This document shows positions 1 through 10,760 of a stretch of DNA of 64,000 nt, one piece after another. The translations under genes were made by a program, and so were the position numbers. The notes beneath the pieces are model-generated. The model saw nothing but the letters and a program-made list of their open reading frames with translations. It made no database searches and was not told where the DNA came from. Source of the stretch: Artocarpus heterophyllus (lineage: Eukaryota; Streptophyta; Magnoliopsida; Rosales; Moraceae); contig CM046350.1 in assembly GCA_025403435.1 (NCBI GenBank), positions 22,693,661 to 22,757,660 of the forward strand, read 5' to 3'. Every line of letters starts with the position of its first letter. The stretch's first letter is position 1.

Positions 1-640
1 AAAATGAGAAAAAGAGGAGAAAAATGAAAATCTTGAATCCAATCCGTTTTTCTTCAATCTAGGTTTAGATTCTAGTTGTTCTAAGCTCATTTAACACAAA
101 TCCATGGTTTTCTAAGCTTAAACAAACTTAGATTTCAAAAACACACAAATTCGAAAATTTTGAAAAAGTTTAGAAATTTCGAATCTAACCTCGAATCGAA
201 GCTTCAATCCGCGTTCTTGGTTGCCGAATCACGTCCCCGAGCTTCCTCCTTGCTATCCCGAAGCTTGGATTCGAAATGGAGTTCAAAAATTTGAGAGAGA
301 GATTGAGAGAGAGGGGCTACCGAGAGAGTCCAGAGAAGAGAGAGAGAGAGAAGAGAGAAATAAATAGAGAAAATCGGTGGGCAGTTTTACTGTGCGAAAA
401 CCATGTGCCGCCCACGGTTTTGTAAAACGGAGTATTTTTAACATTTTACAAATTGTTGTGTTGTAAAACTCAAAACATCATTTTAAATCAATAAGAAATC
501 TTTTGAACACATCAATTTAACAAAACAACCAAAAACTAAAAATCCAACCAAATAATCTAATTAAAGTTAAAACTTTAATTATGGCACACTAATTCATCAT
601 TTACATTACATTAATATTAAATAAATTTCGGGACGTTACA
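1..640 (-). repeat. Gyp-1 3' LTR, truncated by window edge
   Basis: It aligns without gaps to 6870-7509 at a constant offset of 6869. There are five substitutions, at 105, 218, 319, 383 and 463. The inner end is ...GGACGTTACA at 631-640, which in element sense is the start TGTAACGTCC. The remaining ~1.48 kb of this LTR lies to the left of the window. Confidence 0.95.
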
Positions 641-656
641 GCTCTCCACCCCTAAA
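641..656 (-). other. Gyp-1 polypurine tract
   Basis: The plus strand reads GCTCTCCACCCCTAAA, so the element sense is a purine-rich run (TTTAGGGGTGGAGAGC) directly before the 3' LTR. That is the expected place for the plus-strand DNA primer. Gyp-2 has the equivalent site at 50665-50680. Confidence 0.8.
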
Positions 657-688
657 AGAAATTTCGTCCTCGAAATTTAAAACTCATC

Positions 689-3600
689 TCAAAAGCAAAA
701 CAAATGCGGATACAATTCCCGCATACTCGACTCTAATTCCCAAGTGGCTTCATCAACACCGTGATGCTGCCACACGACCTTTACCAACGGTATCTCACGA
801 CGACGCAAGCTAATCACTTTCCGGTCGATGATCTGAATCGGCACTTCTTCGTACGTCGTATCCTCCTGAACCTGCACATCGCGAAACGATACTACCTTAT
901 CCTGCCCAGGTGGACACTTCCTAAGCATAGACACATGAAACACATCGTGCACATGAGAAAGTTCGGGCGGAAGATCAAGCCGATAAGCGACCACACCAAC
1001 ACGCTGAGTGATCTCGAACGGCCCAATATACCTCGGCGCGAGCTTTCCACTCACTCCGAACCGCATAGTTCCCTTACGAGGTGACACCCTCAAGAGAACA
1101 AAATCTCCAACCGCGAACTCTAAAGGTCTACGTCTCCTATCCGCGTAGCTCTTCTGCCGACTCTGAGCTGCTCTCAACCGATCCCGAATCACCGCGACTT
1201 TCTCGTTGCTGTCACGAATCTCATCTGGCCCAAGAATAACTCTATCTTCCGGCTCGGCCCAACACACAGGTGACCGACACGGTCGCCCATACAATGCCTC
1301 AAATGGTGCCATACCGATACTCGCCTGATAACTGTTGTTGTACGAGAACTCCGCCAAATGCAAACATTGCTTCCAATTCCCGCCGAAGTCCAACGCACAA
1401 GCACGCAACATATCCTCGAGAACCTGAATAACCCGCTCAGACTGCCCATCAGTCTGAGGATGAAACGCCATACTGAAGTTCAAATCCGTACCCAAAGCCT
1501 CCTGAAAACTCCTCCAGTACTTAGCATTAAACCTGGTGTCTCGATCAGAGGTAATGGACAAAGGAACTCCATGCAACCTCACAATGTTCTGCATATACAA
1601 CTCCCCGAGAATCTTCCTAGAACACGTCGACCTAAACGGAATGAAATGCGCCGATTTCGTCAACCTGTCGACTACAACCCAAACTGCATCATGCCGCTGC
1701 TCCGTCCTCGGCAAACCTGTGAGGAAATCCATCGTCACATGCTCCCATTTCCACCCTGGAATAGGAAGCGGCTGAAGTTGACCTGCAGGCTTCTGATGCT
1801 CAGCTTTCACCTGGAGACACGTCGAACACTTGGCCACGTACTCGCGAACATCTTTCTTCATGCCTCTCCACCAATAGTGCCTCTTCAAATCACGATACAT
1901 CTTGGTGCTCCCCGGATGAATAGCAAACTGAGACCTATGAGCTTCATCTAGAACGGATTTTGTCACCTCGGCGATAACTGGAACTGCAAGACGCTCCCGG
2001 AAGTACAACGATCCATCTGCATGCACGCTCCATTCCTCGAACTGCTCCCCGTTCTGAATCCGCGACCAAATCCCCTGCAAATGTCGATCCTGCCACTGAC
2101 CTTGCTTCACCATCCGAACAAGAGCTGGAGTCGCTTCCACATGATATAACGAAACTCGATCACCGTCGTCATGATACTGTAGCCGATACTCACTCACTGT
2201 CGCATCCCTGCTCCAGTCCTCAAAAATCAAACAAGCGAGAATCCCTGAAGACCTCCTGCTAAGCGCGTCCGCGACCACATTAGCTTTCCCGGGATGATAC
2301 TGCAACGCGAAATCATAATCCTCCATGTACTCCACCCATCTGCGCTGCCTCAGATTGAGATCCCTCTGAGTGAACAAATGCCTCAAACTCTTGTGATCGG
2401 AGAAGACCTGAAACGATGCCCCATACAAGTAACATCTCCAAATCTTCAGCGCGTAGATCACCGCTGCAAGCTCTAAATCGTGAGTAGGATAATTCCGCTC
2501 GTGAGGTCGTAGCTGTCTCGATCCGTACGCAACCACACGTCCATGCTGCATCAACACGCATCCAAGTCCGCGCCCTGAAGCATCAGCATAAACCTCATAT
2601 GGCTCGTCACTACTAGGAATAACTAATACTGGAGCTGAAGTCAACCGGTTCTTCAATTCCTGAAAAGCAGACTCACAATCTTCATCCCACTCAAACCTGA
2701 CGTTTTTCCTGATCAATCTCGTCAACGGAGCTGCAATCTTCGAAAAGTCCTTTACAAATTTCCTGTAATATCCAGCAAGACCTAAGAAGCTGCGAATCTC
2801 CGCTACATTCCTTGGTCGTTCCCACTCCAATATAGCTTCAATCTTGGACGGATCCACTGAAATACCATGTTCCGAAATGACATGACCCAGAAATTTGACC
2901 TCAGTCAACCAGAACTCACACTTTTCCCTCTTAGCATACAACTGGTGCTCCCGCAAAGTCTGAAGCACGATCCGAAGATGCTGCTTATGCTCCTCCCAAG
3001 TCTTGGAATACACAAGAATATCATCGATGAACACGACCACAAACTGATCCAGATACGGCCTAAAAATCCTGTTCATCAAGTCCATAAAAGCTGCTGGAGC
3101 ATTCGTCAACCCGAAAGACATAACCAGAAACTCGAAGTGCCCATACCGAGTCCTAAAAGCTGTCTTGGGAATATCCTCTTCCTTGATTCTGAGCTGATGA
3201 TAACCTGACCGCAAATCAATCTTCGAGAAGTATCGCGAACCTCCCAACTGATCAAATAGCTCATCAATCCTAGGCAAAGGATACTTGTTCTTTACCGTAA
3301 CACGATTCAGCTGCCGATAATCCACACATAACCTGAGAGTCCCATCATGCTTCTTAGCGAACAAAACTGGTGCTCCCCACGGAGATGTGCTATTCCGAAT
3401 ATATCCTTTATCAGCAAGCTCCTGAAGTTGCTTCCTCAATTCCTTCATTTCTGCCGGCGCCATCCGATAAGGTGCCATAGAAATCGGTGATGTCCCTGGA
3501 AACAACTCGATACCAAACTCAATCTCCCGATTCGGTGGTAACCCTGATAACTCATCGGGGAAGACATCATCGAACTCATCAACCACCGAAATCGCTACAC

Positions 3601-5281
3601 TACTACTGGAAACATAGGGCTCGCAATCTAGATTGGCAAGAAAAGCAAAACAATCTAGATTCCTTCGCCCTCCTAGACATGACTTCATGAGACGCTCACT
3701 CATTAGCCAATCACCACCACCCTGGTAAGTGATCACCGTCCCCCTATCAGACACTAGGGTCACCTTTCTAAGTTGGCAGTCCACAACTGCACTATACCTG
3801 GACAACCAGTCCATCCCTAAAATCACATCATAGGAACTCATGGGGAGTACAATCAAATCACTTTTCAAAATCTCATCCCCAATCTTTATTTTACAAGATT
3901 TACACATACAATTCACACACACCCGCCCCAAGGGAGAAGTTATAACTAGGGGTTCATTAAACTCTTCTACTTCTAATCCCAAGGCATGTACAAAGGAACT
4001 CGAAATGAGAGAATGAGAGGCACCGGTATCAAATAAAACGCGAGCTAGAGATCTAGAAACCAAAACCATACCATCGACAACCGCGTTACCAATCTGAGAA
4101 TCTGACCCTCCAGATGCCATTGCATGAACCTGCACTGGCGCCTTCCCTTTTCCTCTACCGACATTGCTGGGTCCTGCATTACTCGGCCGATACTGCTGAG
4201 ATGGAGACGACTGCACACTACCTGTACTCGGCGCTCTATACTGAGGAACACTACGCTGAAAATACTGCGGCTGCTGTCCCCGTGCCGGATATGAGAATTG
4301 CTGAGGAGAAAACTGCGGATACTGCAACTGCGGGTACTGCGGAGGCGGAGGTAGGGTCTGAGGCTGAGGCTGAGACGAACGACTGGCATCCTCCCCGGTC
4401 TGCGATCCAAGACGAGCACTCCTGATCGGGCAATTCCTCTTGATGTGTCCGGGCTGCTGACAGAAATGACAATGAAAGCTGTAGGGGTTGCTGCGCCCGC
4501 TGCCAGACGAACTGCTACTGCCACTAGTCGCACCGCCTTGCTTGCCTTTCCCCGGAGCTGGACGACTACTGGTGCTCTTCCTGCCACTCCTCTGCGGTCC
4601 TCCTGAAGCCTTGGCTCGATCCTCACAATACTGCACGTAATCATTCTCCACGGAGATCGCCGACGACACAAGCTCTCCGAAACTTCTAAGCCGTAGAGCA
4701 ACCAACTGCCGTCGAATAGGAGCCTTGAGTCCTTCCTGGAACTTGATGCATTTCTCGCGCTCCGATGCCACAGCTGATGGAGCAAACCTAGCCAACTCGC
4801 TAAACTTTGCCTCGTACTCCCGAACTGATAGATCACCCTGCTGCAATCTATAAAACTCAGCTGCTTTCTGATCTCTATATCCCTGCGGAAAATACCGATC
4901 ATAGAACAGATCCTCGAACTTGTCCCAACCGATATCGCCACCGCGCTCCAGACGCTTAGTTTGTTTCCACCAGGTGTTAGCGCCACCCTCGAGCTTATAC
5001 GCCGCGAATTCCACACGATACTCCTCAGGCACACCAAGGGTATCAAGATGCTTCAAGATCGAATCCAACCAATACTCTGCTAACTGCGGATCCCCATTGC
5101 CATCAAAAGTCGGAATAGACGCCCGCCGAAATTCCTTAAAGAAGGCATGCCGACTACCAACACTGGAGTCTTCCGGTCTAGTCCTGGCTGCCATCTGCCG
5201 GAAAGCTGCAATCATAGACCTCATCAGGCCCTCATCATTTCCGAATTCGACGTCAGCTGTCGAACGACGTCTAGGTGCCAT
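689..5281 (-). CDS. Gyp-1 gag-pol polyprotein, intact, 1530 aa
   Basis: Single frame encoding gag, protease, reverse transcriptase, RNase H and integrase, the enzymes for copying the element's RNA and inserting the DNA. Gag core is about residues 60-220. A CCHC zinc knuckle is at C271-C274-H279-C284, followed by a Pro/Gln-rich linker (303-365). Protease has D418-T-G-A. RT spans about 600-800, with FIDD at 751-754. RNase H has D900, E938, D962 and D1005. Integrase has an HHCC-type zinc region (H1115, H1122, C1152, C1155) and D1185/D1246/E1282. The tail (about 1486-1528, IPLVKVVW...EATWE) is chromodomain-like. The start ATG is the first in frame, about 105 bp from the LTR, behind the primer site. 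No stop or frameshift interrupts it and every catalytic residue checked is present. Fusion of gag and pol in one frame is usual for this clade. Confidence 0.95.
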   Translation of the reverse strand: MAPRRRSTADVEFGNDEGLMRSMIAAFRQMAARTRPEDSSVGSRHAFFKEFRRASIPTFDGNGDPQLAEYWLDSILKHLDTLGVPEEYRVEFAAYKLEGGANTWWKQTKRLERGGDIGWDKFEDLFYDRYFPQGYRDQKAAEFYRLQQGDLSVREYEAKFSELARFAPSAVASEREKCIKFQEGLKAPIRRQLVALRLRSFGELVSSAISVENDYVQYCEDRAKASGGPQRSGRKSTSSRPAPGKGKQGGATSGSSSSSGSGRSNPYSFHCHFCQQPGHIKRNCPIRSARLGSQTGEDASRSSQPQPQTLPPPPQYPQLQYPQFSPQQFSYPARGQQPQYFQRSVPQYRAPSTGSVQSSPSQQYRPSNAGPSNVGRGKGKAPVQVHAMASGGSDSQIGNAVVDGMVLVSRSLARVLFDTGASHSLISSSFVHALGLEVEEFNEPLVITSPLGRVCVNCMCKSCKIKIGDEILKSDLIVLPMSSYDVILGMDWLSRYSAVVDCQLRKVTLVSDRGTVITYQGGGDWLMSERLMKSCLGGRRNLDCFAFLANLDCEPYVSSSSVAISVVDEFDDVFPDELSGLPPNREIEFGIELFPGTSPISMAPYRMAPAEMKELRKQLQELADKGYIRNSTSPWGAPVLFAKKHDGTLRLCVDYRQLNRVTVKNKYPLPRIDELFDQLGGSRYFSKIDLRSGYHQLRIKEEDIPKTAFRTRYGHFEFLVMSFGLTNAPAAFMDLMNRIFRPYLDQFVVVFIDDILVYSKTWEEHKQHLRIVLQTLREHQLYAKREKCEFWLTEVKFLGHVISEHGISVDPSKIEAILEWERPRNVAEIRSFLGLAGYYRKFVKDFSKIAAPLTRLIRKNVRFEWDEDCESAFQELKNRLTSAPVLVIPSSDEPYEVYADASGRGLGCVLMQHGRVVAYGSRQLRPHERNYPTHDLELAAVIYALKIWRCYLYGASFQVFSDHKSLRHLFTQRDLNLRQRRWVEYMEDYDFALQYHPGKANVVADALSRRSSGILACLIFEDWSRDATVSEYRLQYHDDGDRVSLYHVEATPALVRMVKQGQWQDRHLQGIWSRIQNGEQFEEWSVHADGSLYFRERLAVPVIAEVTKSVLDEAHRSQFAIHPGSTKMYRDLKRHYWWRGMKKDVREYVAKCSTCLQVKAEHQKPAGQLQPLPIPGWKWEHVTMDFLTGLPRTEQRHDAVWVVVDRLTKSAHFIPFRSTCSRKILGELYMQNIVRLHGVPLSITSDRDTRFNAKYWRSFQEALGTDLNFSMAFHPQTDGQSERVIQVLEDMLRACALDFGGNWKQCLHLAEFSYNNSYQASIGMAPFEALYGRPCRSPVCWAEPEDRVILGPDEIRDSNEKVAVIRDRLRAAQSRQKSYADRRRRPLEFAVGDFVLLRVSPRKGTMRFGVSGKLAPRYIGPFEITQRVGVVAYRLDLPPELSHVHDVFHVSMLRKCPPGQDKVVSFRDVQVQEDTTYEEVPIQIIDRKVISLRRREIPLVKVVWQHHGVDEATWELESSMRELYPHLFCF

Positions 5282-5370
5282 TCTCTCACTTCTGAAAACA
5301 AAATTTGGACTGTCAGAGGTATTTCATTGTCAAACCTATGTGTGCACAATTCCCAAGGTTCATAACCTTG

Positions 5371-5383
5371 GGCTCTGATACCA
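5371..5383 (-). other. Gyp-1 primer binding site (initiator tRNA-Met)
   Basis: The plus strand GGCTCTGATACCA equals the 3' end of plant initiator tRNA-Met; the element-sense strand is its complement, TGGTATCAGAGCC. It lies 3 bp inside the 5' LTR, the standard position. Confidence 0.93.
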
Positions 5384-6523
5384 TTCTGTCACGCCCCGGA
5401 GTACGGGAGGTGACGTGGCGGAATATTTAGATTAATTAAAGGAAAGTTTAATTGAAATTAAGGGTTTAAAAATCCAATTAAGCAAGAAATAAAGAGATTT
5501 TTCCACCACATTTGATAAAGAATTTAAAATCATTAAACAAATAACAATAATTGAATAAAAATCGCGAATATGGGTTCCACAACCCACAACTTGTGCACAC
5601 ACATGGATCTGACAATATCACAAATACAATTACAGTCCAAGTACAAATAAAGTTAAGTCTTACATGCCTTGATTAACAAATACAGAATGTAAATAAATTC
5701 TCCTATTGCTCCTGAGTTCGGTCCGAAGAATCTTCTCCAAACCTAAATGGGAAACCACCTAGAAGGGGGGAATTTAAAACAATAAAACGTGAGCGAAAGG
5801 CTCAGTAGGACTAAGTTTTATAAAATAATTTAATGCAAAGAAGCATAACATTATCAGGAGTTATACAGAAAAAGGAACTTGAATAAATAAATAAATAAAT
5901 TGAGTAGAACCGTTCTGACACAGAACAGTCTACTCGTCAAATCAAAACACCAGTTTACTTTTACCTAGGCAAACCATGGAATCACCACCGTAGTGGCCCA
6001 GCTGGGTTTCGGGACCTGCCCCCAAGGTCGATCACGACCCGATCTCTGATATGGCATCATGCCCATGTGTTTATTATCATTATCATTCAAAACCCAATTA
6101 CCGAGTGTTGTCAATTACATTCATTATGAAATTCATTTCATGTCACGGTATATAAAATATAACCGATAAAATCATTTTCAAACAACCGTTGAAAACATTT
6201 TGATAGAAATCCTTTTCAAAGCCAAATCATTTCAAAACCAGGCTACCAAAGAAATAGGATAGAAGTCCTACCTCAGTACTCGTGCCGGTACCCCACACCG
6301 TAATCCCGGTCCGCTATACGTTAGCTCCACGGAACCACGAACAATCCTAGATACCAACTAAATCAATCAATATCTAGTTCGAAACATCCTATGTTACTAA
6401 ATCATTTCATGATGTCCTAGTGTGCCATTTGTATCATTAAAATCATCCTATAAGGTTGGGATTTAAATCAGGGTTCAAAACAATGAAATCGGGTAAAAAT
6501 CACAAAATTTTCCATGCCTCGGT

Positions 6524-6688
6524 CGGCCTGCCGGACGCCCTGCTTCGGCCTGCCGAACTGTACAGTTCGGCCTGCCGGAAACAAGGTTCGGCCTGCCGAA
6601 CATTTCTCCAGATTCGGCCTGCCGGTCGGAAGAACACCGGCCTGCCGATCATCACTCCGGCCTGCCGAACATGAACTTCGGCCTGCCG
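6524..6688. repeat. Cluster of eight CGGCCTGCCG dyads in Gyp-1 LTR
   Basis: Exact CGGCCTGCCG occurs at 6524, 6546, 6568, 6589, 6615, 6638, 6658 and 6679. Spacing is 22, 22, 21, 26, 23, 20 and 21 bp. Three copies extend to the 14-bp inverted repeat TTCGGC-CT-GCCGAA (6544, 6587, 6677). The cluster is strikingly GC-rich in an AT-rich element, and lies in the presumed transcribed leader. Function is unknown. Degraded versions occur in both Gyp-2 LTRs. Confidence 0.9.
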
Positions 6689-7228
6689 AACTGGGAAAAT
6701 CCAGAAATCCCAGCCACGGGTTTCTCGATCCCCAAAATCCAAATCTTGTTTCTAACCTGTTTTTCTCAAATCCCAGGCATGAAAAACAACTATAGTTGAT
6801 AGAAAAACATTCTAAAACATGTTTGGAATCATTTAAACAACATTTGAACTCGAAATCCTCAAAAATCCGAAAATGAGAAAAAGAGGAGAAAAATGAAAAT
6901 CTTGAATCCAATCCGTTTTTCTTCAATCTAGGTTTAGATTCTAGTTGTTCTAAGCTCATTTAACACAAATCCACGGTTTTCTAAGCTTAAACAAACTTAG
7001 ATTTCAAAAACACACAAATTCGAAAATTTTGAAAAAGTTTAGAAATTTCGAATCTAACCTCGAATCGAAGCTTCAATCCGCGTTCTCGGTTGCCGAATCA
7101 CGTCCCCGAGCTTCCTCCTTGCTATCCCGAAGCTTGGATTCGAAATGGAGTTCAAAAATTTGAGAGAGAGATTGAGAGAGAGGGGCTGCCGAGAGAGTCC
7201 AGAGAAGAGAGAGAGAGAGAAGAGAGAA

Positions 7229-7236
7229 ATAAATAG
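7229..7236 (-). promoter_or_regulatory. Probable TATA box of Gyp-1 LTR
   Basis: In element sense CTATTTAT, immediately followed by a (CT)-rich patch of about 60 bp. Gyp-2 keeps the same TATA-like sequence and pyrimidine tract despite several percent divergence. No other comparably placed TATA candidate was seen in this part of the LTR. Confidence 0.5.
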
Positions 7237-7555
7237 AGAAAATCGGTGGGCGGTTTTACTGTGCGAAAACCATGTGCCGCCCACGGTTTTGTAAAACGGA
7301 GTATTTTTAACATTTTACAAATTGTTGTGTTTTAAAACTCAAAACATCATTTTAAATCAATAAGAAATCTTTTGAACACATCAATTTAACAAAACAACCA
7401 AAAACTAAAAATCCAACCAAATAATCTAATTAAAGTTAAAACTTTAATTATGGCACACTAATTCATCATTTACATTACATTAATATTAAATAAATTTCGG
7501 GACGTTACATTGGGTGTGAAGGGGGAGCGGCGGGCTCGTGTCTCACACGAGAAGC

Positions 7556-7795
7556 ATGGCGATGCCCGCATCGGTGAGGGTCTTAGCGTCTTCGTCTTCT
7601 TTGGTTGTGGCAGGAGAAGATTCCATGGCTCTATTAGCAGATTTTGTGTACAACTATGGCGACGCCCTCTACTAGGGTGCTCGCTGCATCCAAGGGGCCG
7701 GCTTCTTCGATTGGTACCAGCACTACTCCGCCCCTTCGTCAGCAACTATGTCCCCACGCCTTCCTGCGTCCTCATGGTCGGCTGCGGCAATGCTA
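7556..7795 (+). pseudogene. Fragment of METTL13/EEF1AKMT4-like methyltransferase, exon 1
   Basis: Reading from ATG 7556, the frame gives ...YNYGDALY and then a TAG at 7673-7675, where the family has Trp (ALYWDARY). The frame continues as IQGAGFFDWYQHYS. It then shifts by -1 near 7722, consistent with a 7-nt deletion between TCCGCCC repeats. In the new frame it reads LRPFVSNYVPTPSCVLM and VGCGNA, the glycine-rich S-adenosylmethionine-binding motif I. A GTAAAT splice donor follows directly at 7796, so this is a genomic exon plus intron and not a processed copy. The rest of the methyltransferase is absent. The stop, frameshift and missing exons make it a pseudogene remnant. Gyp-1 inserted 46 bp upstream. 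Family assignment is from recognised motifs; no alignment was run. Confidence 0.75.
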
Positions 7796-8732
7796 GTAAA
7801 TTTCCTCTTTTTTCCTTCTTCAACGATTAAAGGTTTTTGTGATTAGAAATTAGGAGAAACTTGGATACTTTTTGGCTGATTTGAAGAAAAAGAAATGGAC
7901 TTTTGCTTGGAATTGGATTTTCTCATATTGGCGGTGAAGAAAACTGATGTAATTGGGTTTGTGATTGGATAATGAAGGAATAGGAGATTTTTGTGCCATT
8001 TAGCTAAACATGTTTAGAATTTAATGGTTGGGTGTGACAGGGAGGTGGCTGCAATAGGGTTTTACGATTTGTTTTTGTCTGGGTTTGTGATTGTTTATAC
8101 AGGTTTGGCAGGTTATCGATTTGTCTGATTTTGTTTCTACAGGTTTGTGATTGTCTGGATTTCTTTGATTTTGATGTGTGGTGATGAGAGAATATAGGAT
8201 TAAAGAGTAATGGACAAAGCTTTTGAAGCTTTTGAAATTGAGTTTATGATGTTTGGTTCAGTTTGTGGAAGAAGAAGAAGCAGAGGAAGAAGATCAGAGG
8301 AAGAAAAGGATGAAAAATCTGGTTTTGTTTTTTGCTTTTTTTTTTTTATTATTTTTCTATATTTTTTAATAAATTTGTGCTTTAATTTTTATTATTTTTA
8401 ATGTATTAATTATTCAGAAGGGTATATTAGTAAGTTCAATTACAAATAATTAACAAATTTTTTTTTTCAAAATGAACGCTTAGGAAACAAATTTCACTTA
8501 TTATAAACGGTTAGATCCAGTTGAATTAAAAAAAATATATAGGATTAAATTGCACCTTTTTAAAAATATTGGGGGATTAACTGAGTTATTTATCTAAAAA
8601 GATTTAAACGGTATCTAATGCACATTTATCAATAAATAATAATTTATTTAAACAAACACTAATATCTAGCAAACACAGTCTTACAAGTGTATCTAATAAA
8701 CATAATTGTGAAACAAGTCAAAATTCTAACAA
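7796..8732 (+). other. Intron-like remnant and unassigned AT-rich sequence
   Basis: After the GTAAAT donor the sequence is T-rich, with repeated TTTGTGATTG phrases (to about 8170), as expected for intron 1 of the methyltransferase fragment. No second exon motif was found. A 63-codon frame at 8210-8401 (Arg/Glu-rich, then Phe/Leu-rich) has no recognisable family and runs into low-complexity T tracts. Confidence 0.45.
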
Positions 8733-8750
8733 ATTGGAGCCGACAGTGGG
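8733..8750 (+). other. Possible degenerate primer binding site of a lost retroelement
   Basis: ATTGGAGCCGACAGTGGG resembles the TTGGCGCCGAC-type sites that follow the 5' LTR of some plant Ty3/gypsy elements, and it is preceded by ...TCTAACA like an LTR end. No matching LTR was found nearby, so this is only a weak suggestion of an older truncated element. Confidence 0.25.
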
Positions 8751-8814
8751 ATTCCGTTGTGAGAAAAACAAAAAAGGATGATTTAAAGGCAAATTAAGTT
8801 GTTGTAGTAGTTTA

Positions 8815-10745
8815 TGTTAGGATAGAGACGCTTAAAAAGCATATGATGTTTTGTAAAGAATATATTTATAAATAAATAAAATAAATTTATTTATTGTATT
8901 TGTGTATATGTATTTTGAATATTTTATAAATATCATTAAAATTTTATAATTATCTATATGACCTTAAATACTGTATATAAGAGTTATACACAAGAGGGTA
9001 ATATTTAAGGGTGATATTTAAAATAATCAATAACATATAATTAATTATTCAATTAAAGTATAAAATCCTTAATTGAGTATTACTAGCGCATGTTATGTCC
9101 ATTAAGAATGAAACGATGTAATTCGAATCATAAATGTAATGAGTCTTTAAATGTATGCACTATACATAATAAGATCCGTAGAACTAGAATATGATTTGAT
9201 ATGGATAATTAATAATTTTCATAAATATAGTAAATTTTAATCACATCAATCAATAGTCATATATAAGATGATCTTAATTTTGAGTTATTATCAAACTTCT
9301 ATTAATGGATATATGTCTTTTTGAATACTTGGTATAGGTTTGAAAATCTAATCTTATTCCTTGTATCTTAAAGACATAATGAAGTAAGTAGCTGAGAATA
9401 TTAATATTACAAGATAGAATCTATTCCTTCTCTAATGAGATGCAGATAAATAATTCTTTTGAGTATTGATTCGGGACTTGAATAATATAAGCACTTAATT
9501 TGTGATTAAATTCATGAATTCATTATTTATTAGAGAATCAATGACACTCAAAGATTAAGATATAATTAGAGAAGTTAACAAATTTCATTTAGCTTTAATT
9601 ATGAATTATTTATAAAAGATCAATTTATATGTAATGGCTATATCAAATAGACAACTCTAAAAAATGAATAATTAAATATCTAGAATTTAAAGAGTACAAT
9701 TCTAAGTACATAGTGCAGTTATATTGGAATTAATAAAAGAGTTTAATTTATACATTGGTTTTATTGGAGTTTAAAATTATGGGTTCATTAGTCCCTTGCC
9801 ATTGTTGTAAACACTGTTTGAACAAGTGAAATTATTGATTTAAATAATTAATTTAAAATTATAGACTTCTAAATTAAATCATTAAATACTATACAAAATG
9901 ATTTAATGTATATTTATTAAATAATTAAATTATTTAATAAATAAAACAAAACAATTAATTTTTCCCATTGCTTAGGTGGCGCAATAGCATCAAAGCTTAT
10001 TACATAGTTTCCATGTTTAGAATTTCTAATTTTCATTAAGTATGATTTAATTCAAATATAGAAAGTTAAATATGGAAACAAATGAAATTCAATAACAAGT
10101 AGATTTTCTCTCCTTGCTCATGAAATTGACACCATAAACATACATCTGTGTGTGGGTAGCGCCTATAACAGTAAAAGAAAAGAAAACATTATGCCTTTTA
10201 TTTTAATTATATATTTGATATTAAAATTAAAATGAAGAAAACTTACAAAATTAGATAGGTCTTCCATTCTCTATAAATAGAGACATACTCTATTTATTAG
10301 AGACGTACTTGTAAATTTTGATGAGACTGAAAATACCCTATAGAAATACCTCACATAGGCATGTGAAGAGAGAAAAAAGAGAAGTGTTTTTCCATTCCTA
10401 GTTCTGCTTTGCTCATGTATTGAGATTAGCAGAAGACTAAACATTAGTTGAATGATCCAATTAGAAACTATATTCCTTCAACGCCTACCTGTCTGTCTAT
10501 CTAGTGTCAAGGACTAAGCGAGAAAGAGAATGATTTCGTTTAAAGAGAACGTCCTTTGCAAGCCACTTATTTTCTTGTTCATCTTCGATCATTCCAATGA
10601 GCAAAGATTGATATATTTATTTATGCATTGAATTAATATAATTTATAGAGGTTTACAAAAGTTTTGAGAAAATTTTGTTATACACGATCCACATTATAAC
10701 CACGTTTTCGCTATATTTTGTGAAAATAGTTTTTCAAAGCCAACA
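8815..10745 (+). repeat. Copia-1 5' LTR (1931 bp)
   Basis: It begins TGTTAGGATAGAGACG and ends ...AAAGCCAACA. Internal landmarks such as CATATGATGTTTTGTAAA and CTCTATAAATAGAGAC recur, with changes, in the right LTR. The latter phrase, at about 10270, contains a TATAAATA-like box that could be the LTR promoter. Confidence 0.9.
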
Positions 10746-10746
10746 A

Positions 10747-10760
10747 TTTGTATCATAGAT
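10747..10760 (+). other. Copia-1 primer binding site, degenerate
   Basis: TTTGTATCATAGAT aligns with the initiator-Met primer site TGGTATCAGAGC, starting 1 bp inside the LTR end. Three mismatches suggest post-insertion decay. Confidence 0.6.

Larger units (their letters stand above)
1..7509 (-). mobile_element. Gyp-1: near-complete young Ty3/gypsy LTR retrotransposon
   Basis: The element reads on the minus strand. Its 5' LTR is at 5387-7509, the primer binding site at 5371-5383, a single gag-pol frame at 689-5281, the polypurine tract just left of the stop, and the 3' LTR at 1-640, which is cut by the window edge. Domain order protease-RT-RNase H-integrase is the Ty3/gypsy order. The C-terminal chromodomain-like tail and the initiator-Met primer site fit a chromovirus of the Tekay/Del type; the clade name is inferred. 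LTR termini are TG...CA. The flank at 7510-7514 is TTGGG, and the matching duplication lies outside the window. With five LTR differences and an unbroken frame, it may still be able to move. Confidence 0.95.
5387..7509 (-). repeat. Gyp-1 5' LTR, complete (2123 bp)
   Basis: Bounded by TGTCACGCCC at 5387 and GGACGTTACA at 7509. In element sense it begins at 7509. A TATA-like box at 7229-7236 followed by a long CT-rich tract (GA-rich on plus, about 7164-7228) looks like a plant core promoter with a pyrimidine patch. That would place the transcript start near 7195 and leave about 1.8 kb of transcribed R/U5. This transcribed part holds the GC-rich dyad cluster at 6524-6688. Confidence 0.93.

Noticed and set aside
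1358..1951. 197-codon plus-strand frame inside Gyp-1
   Set aside because: Antisense to the conserved integrase; no independent protein features.
4045..5046. 333-codon alternative frame on the same strand over gag of Gyp-1
   Set aside because: It lacks any recognisable domain, overlaps the clear gag/zinc-knuckle frame, and the same frame in Gyp-2 is interrupted early, so it is most likely a composition effect.
6456..6959. Overlapping frames across the dyad cluster giving Cys/Arg/Pro/Gly-rich repeat peptides
   Set aside because: The peptides simply translate the CGGCCTGCCG repeats in several frames; they lie inside an LTR.
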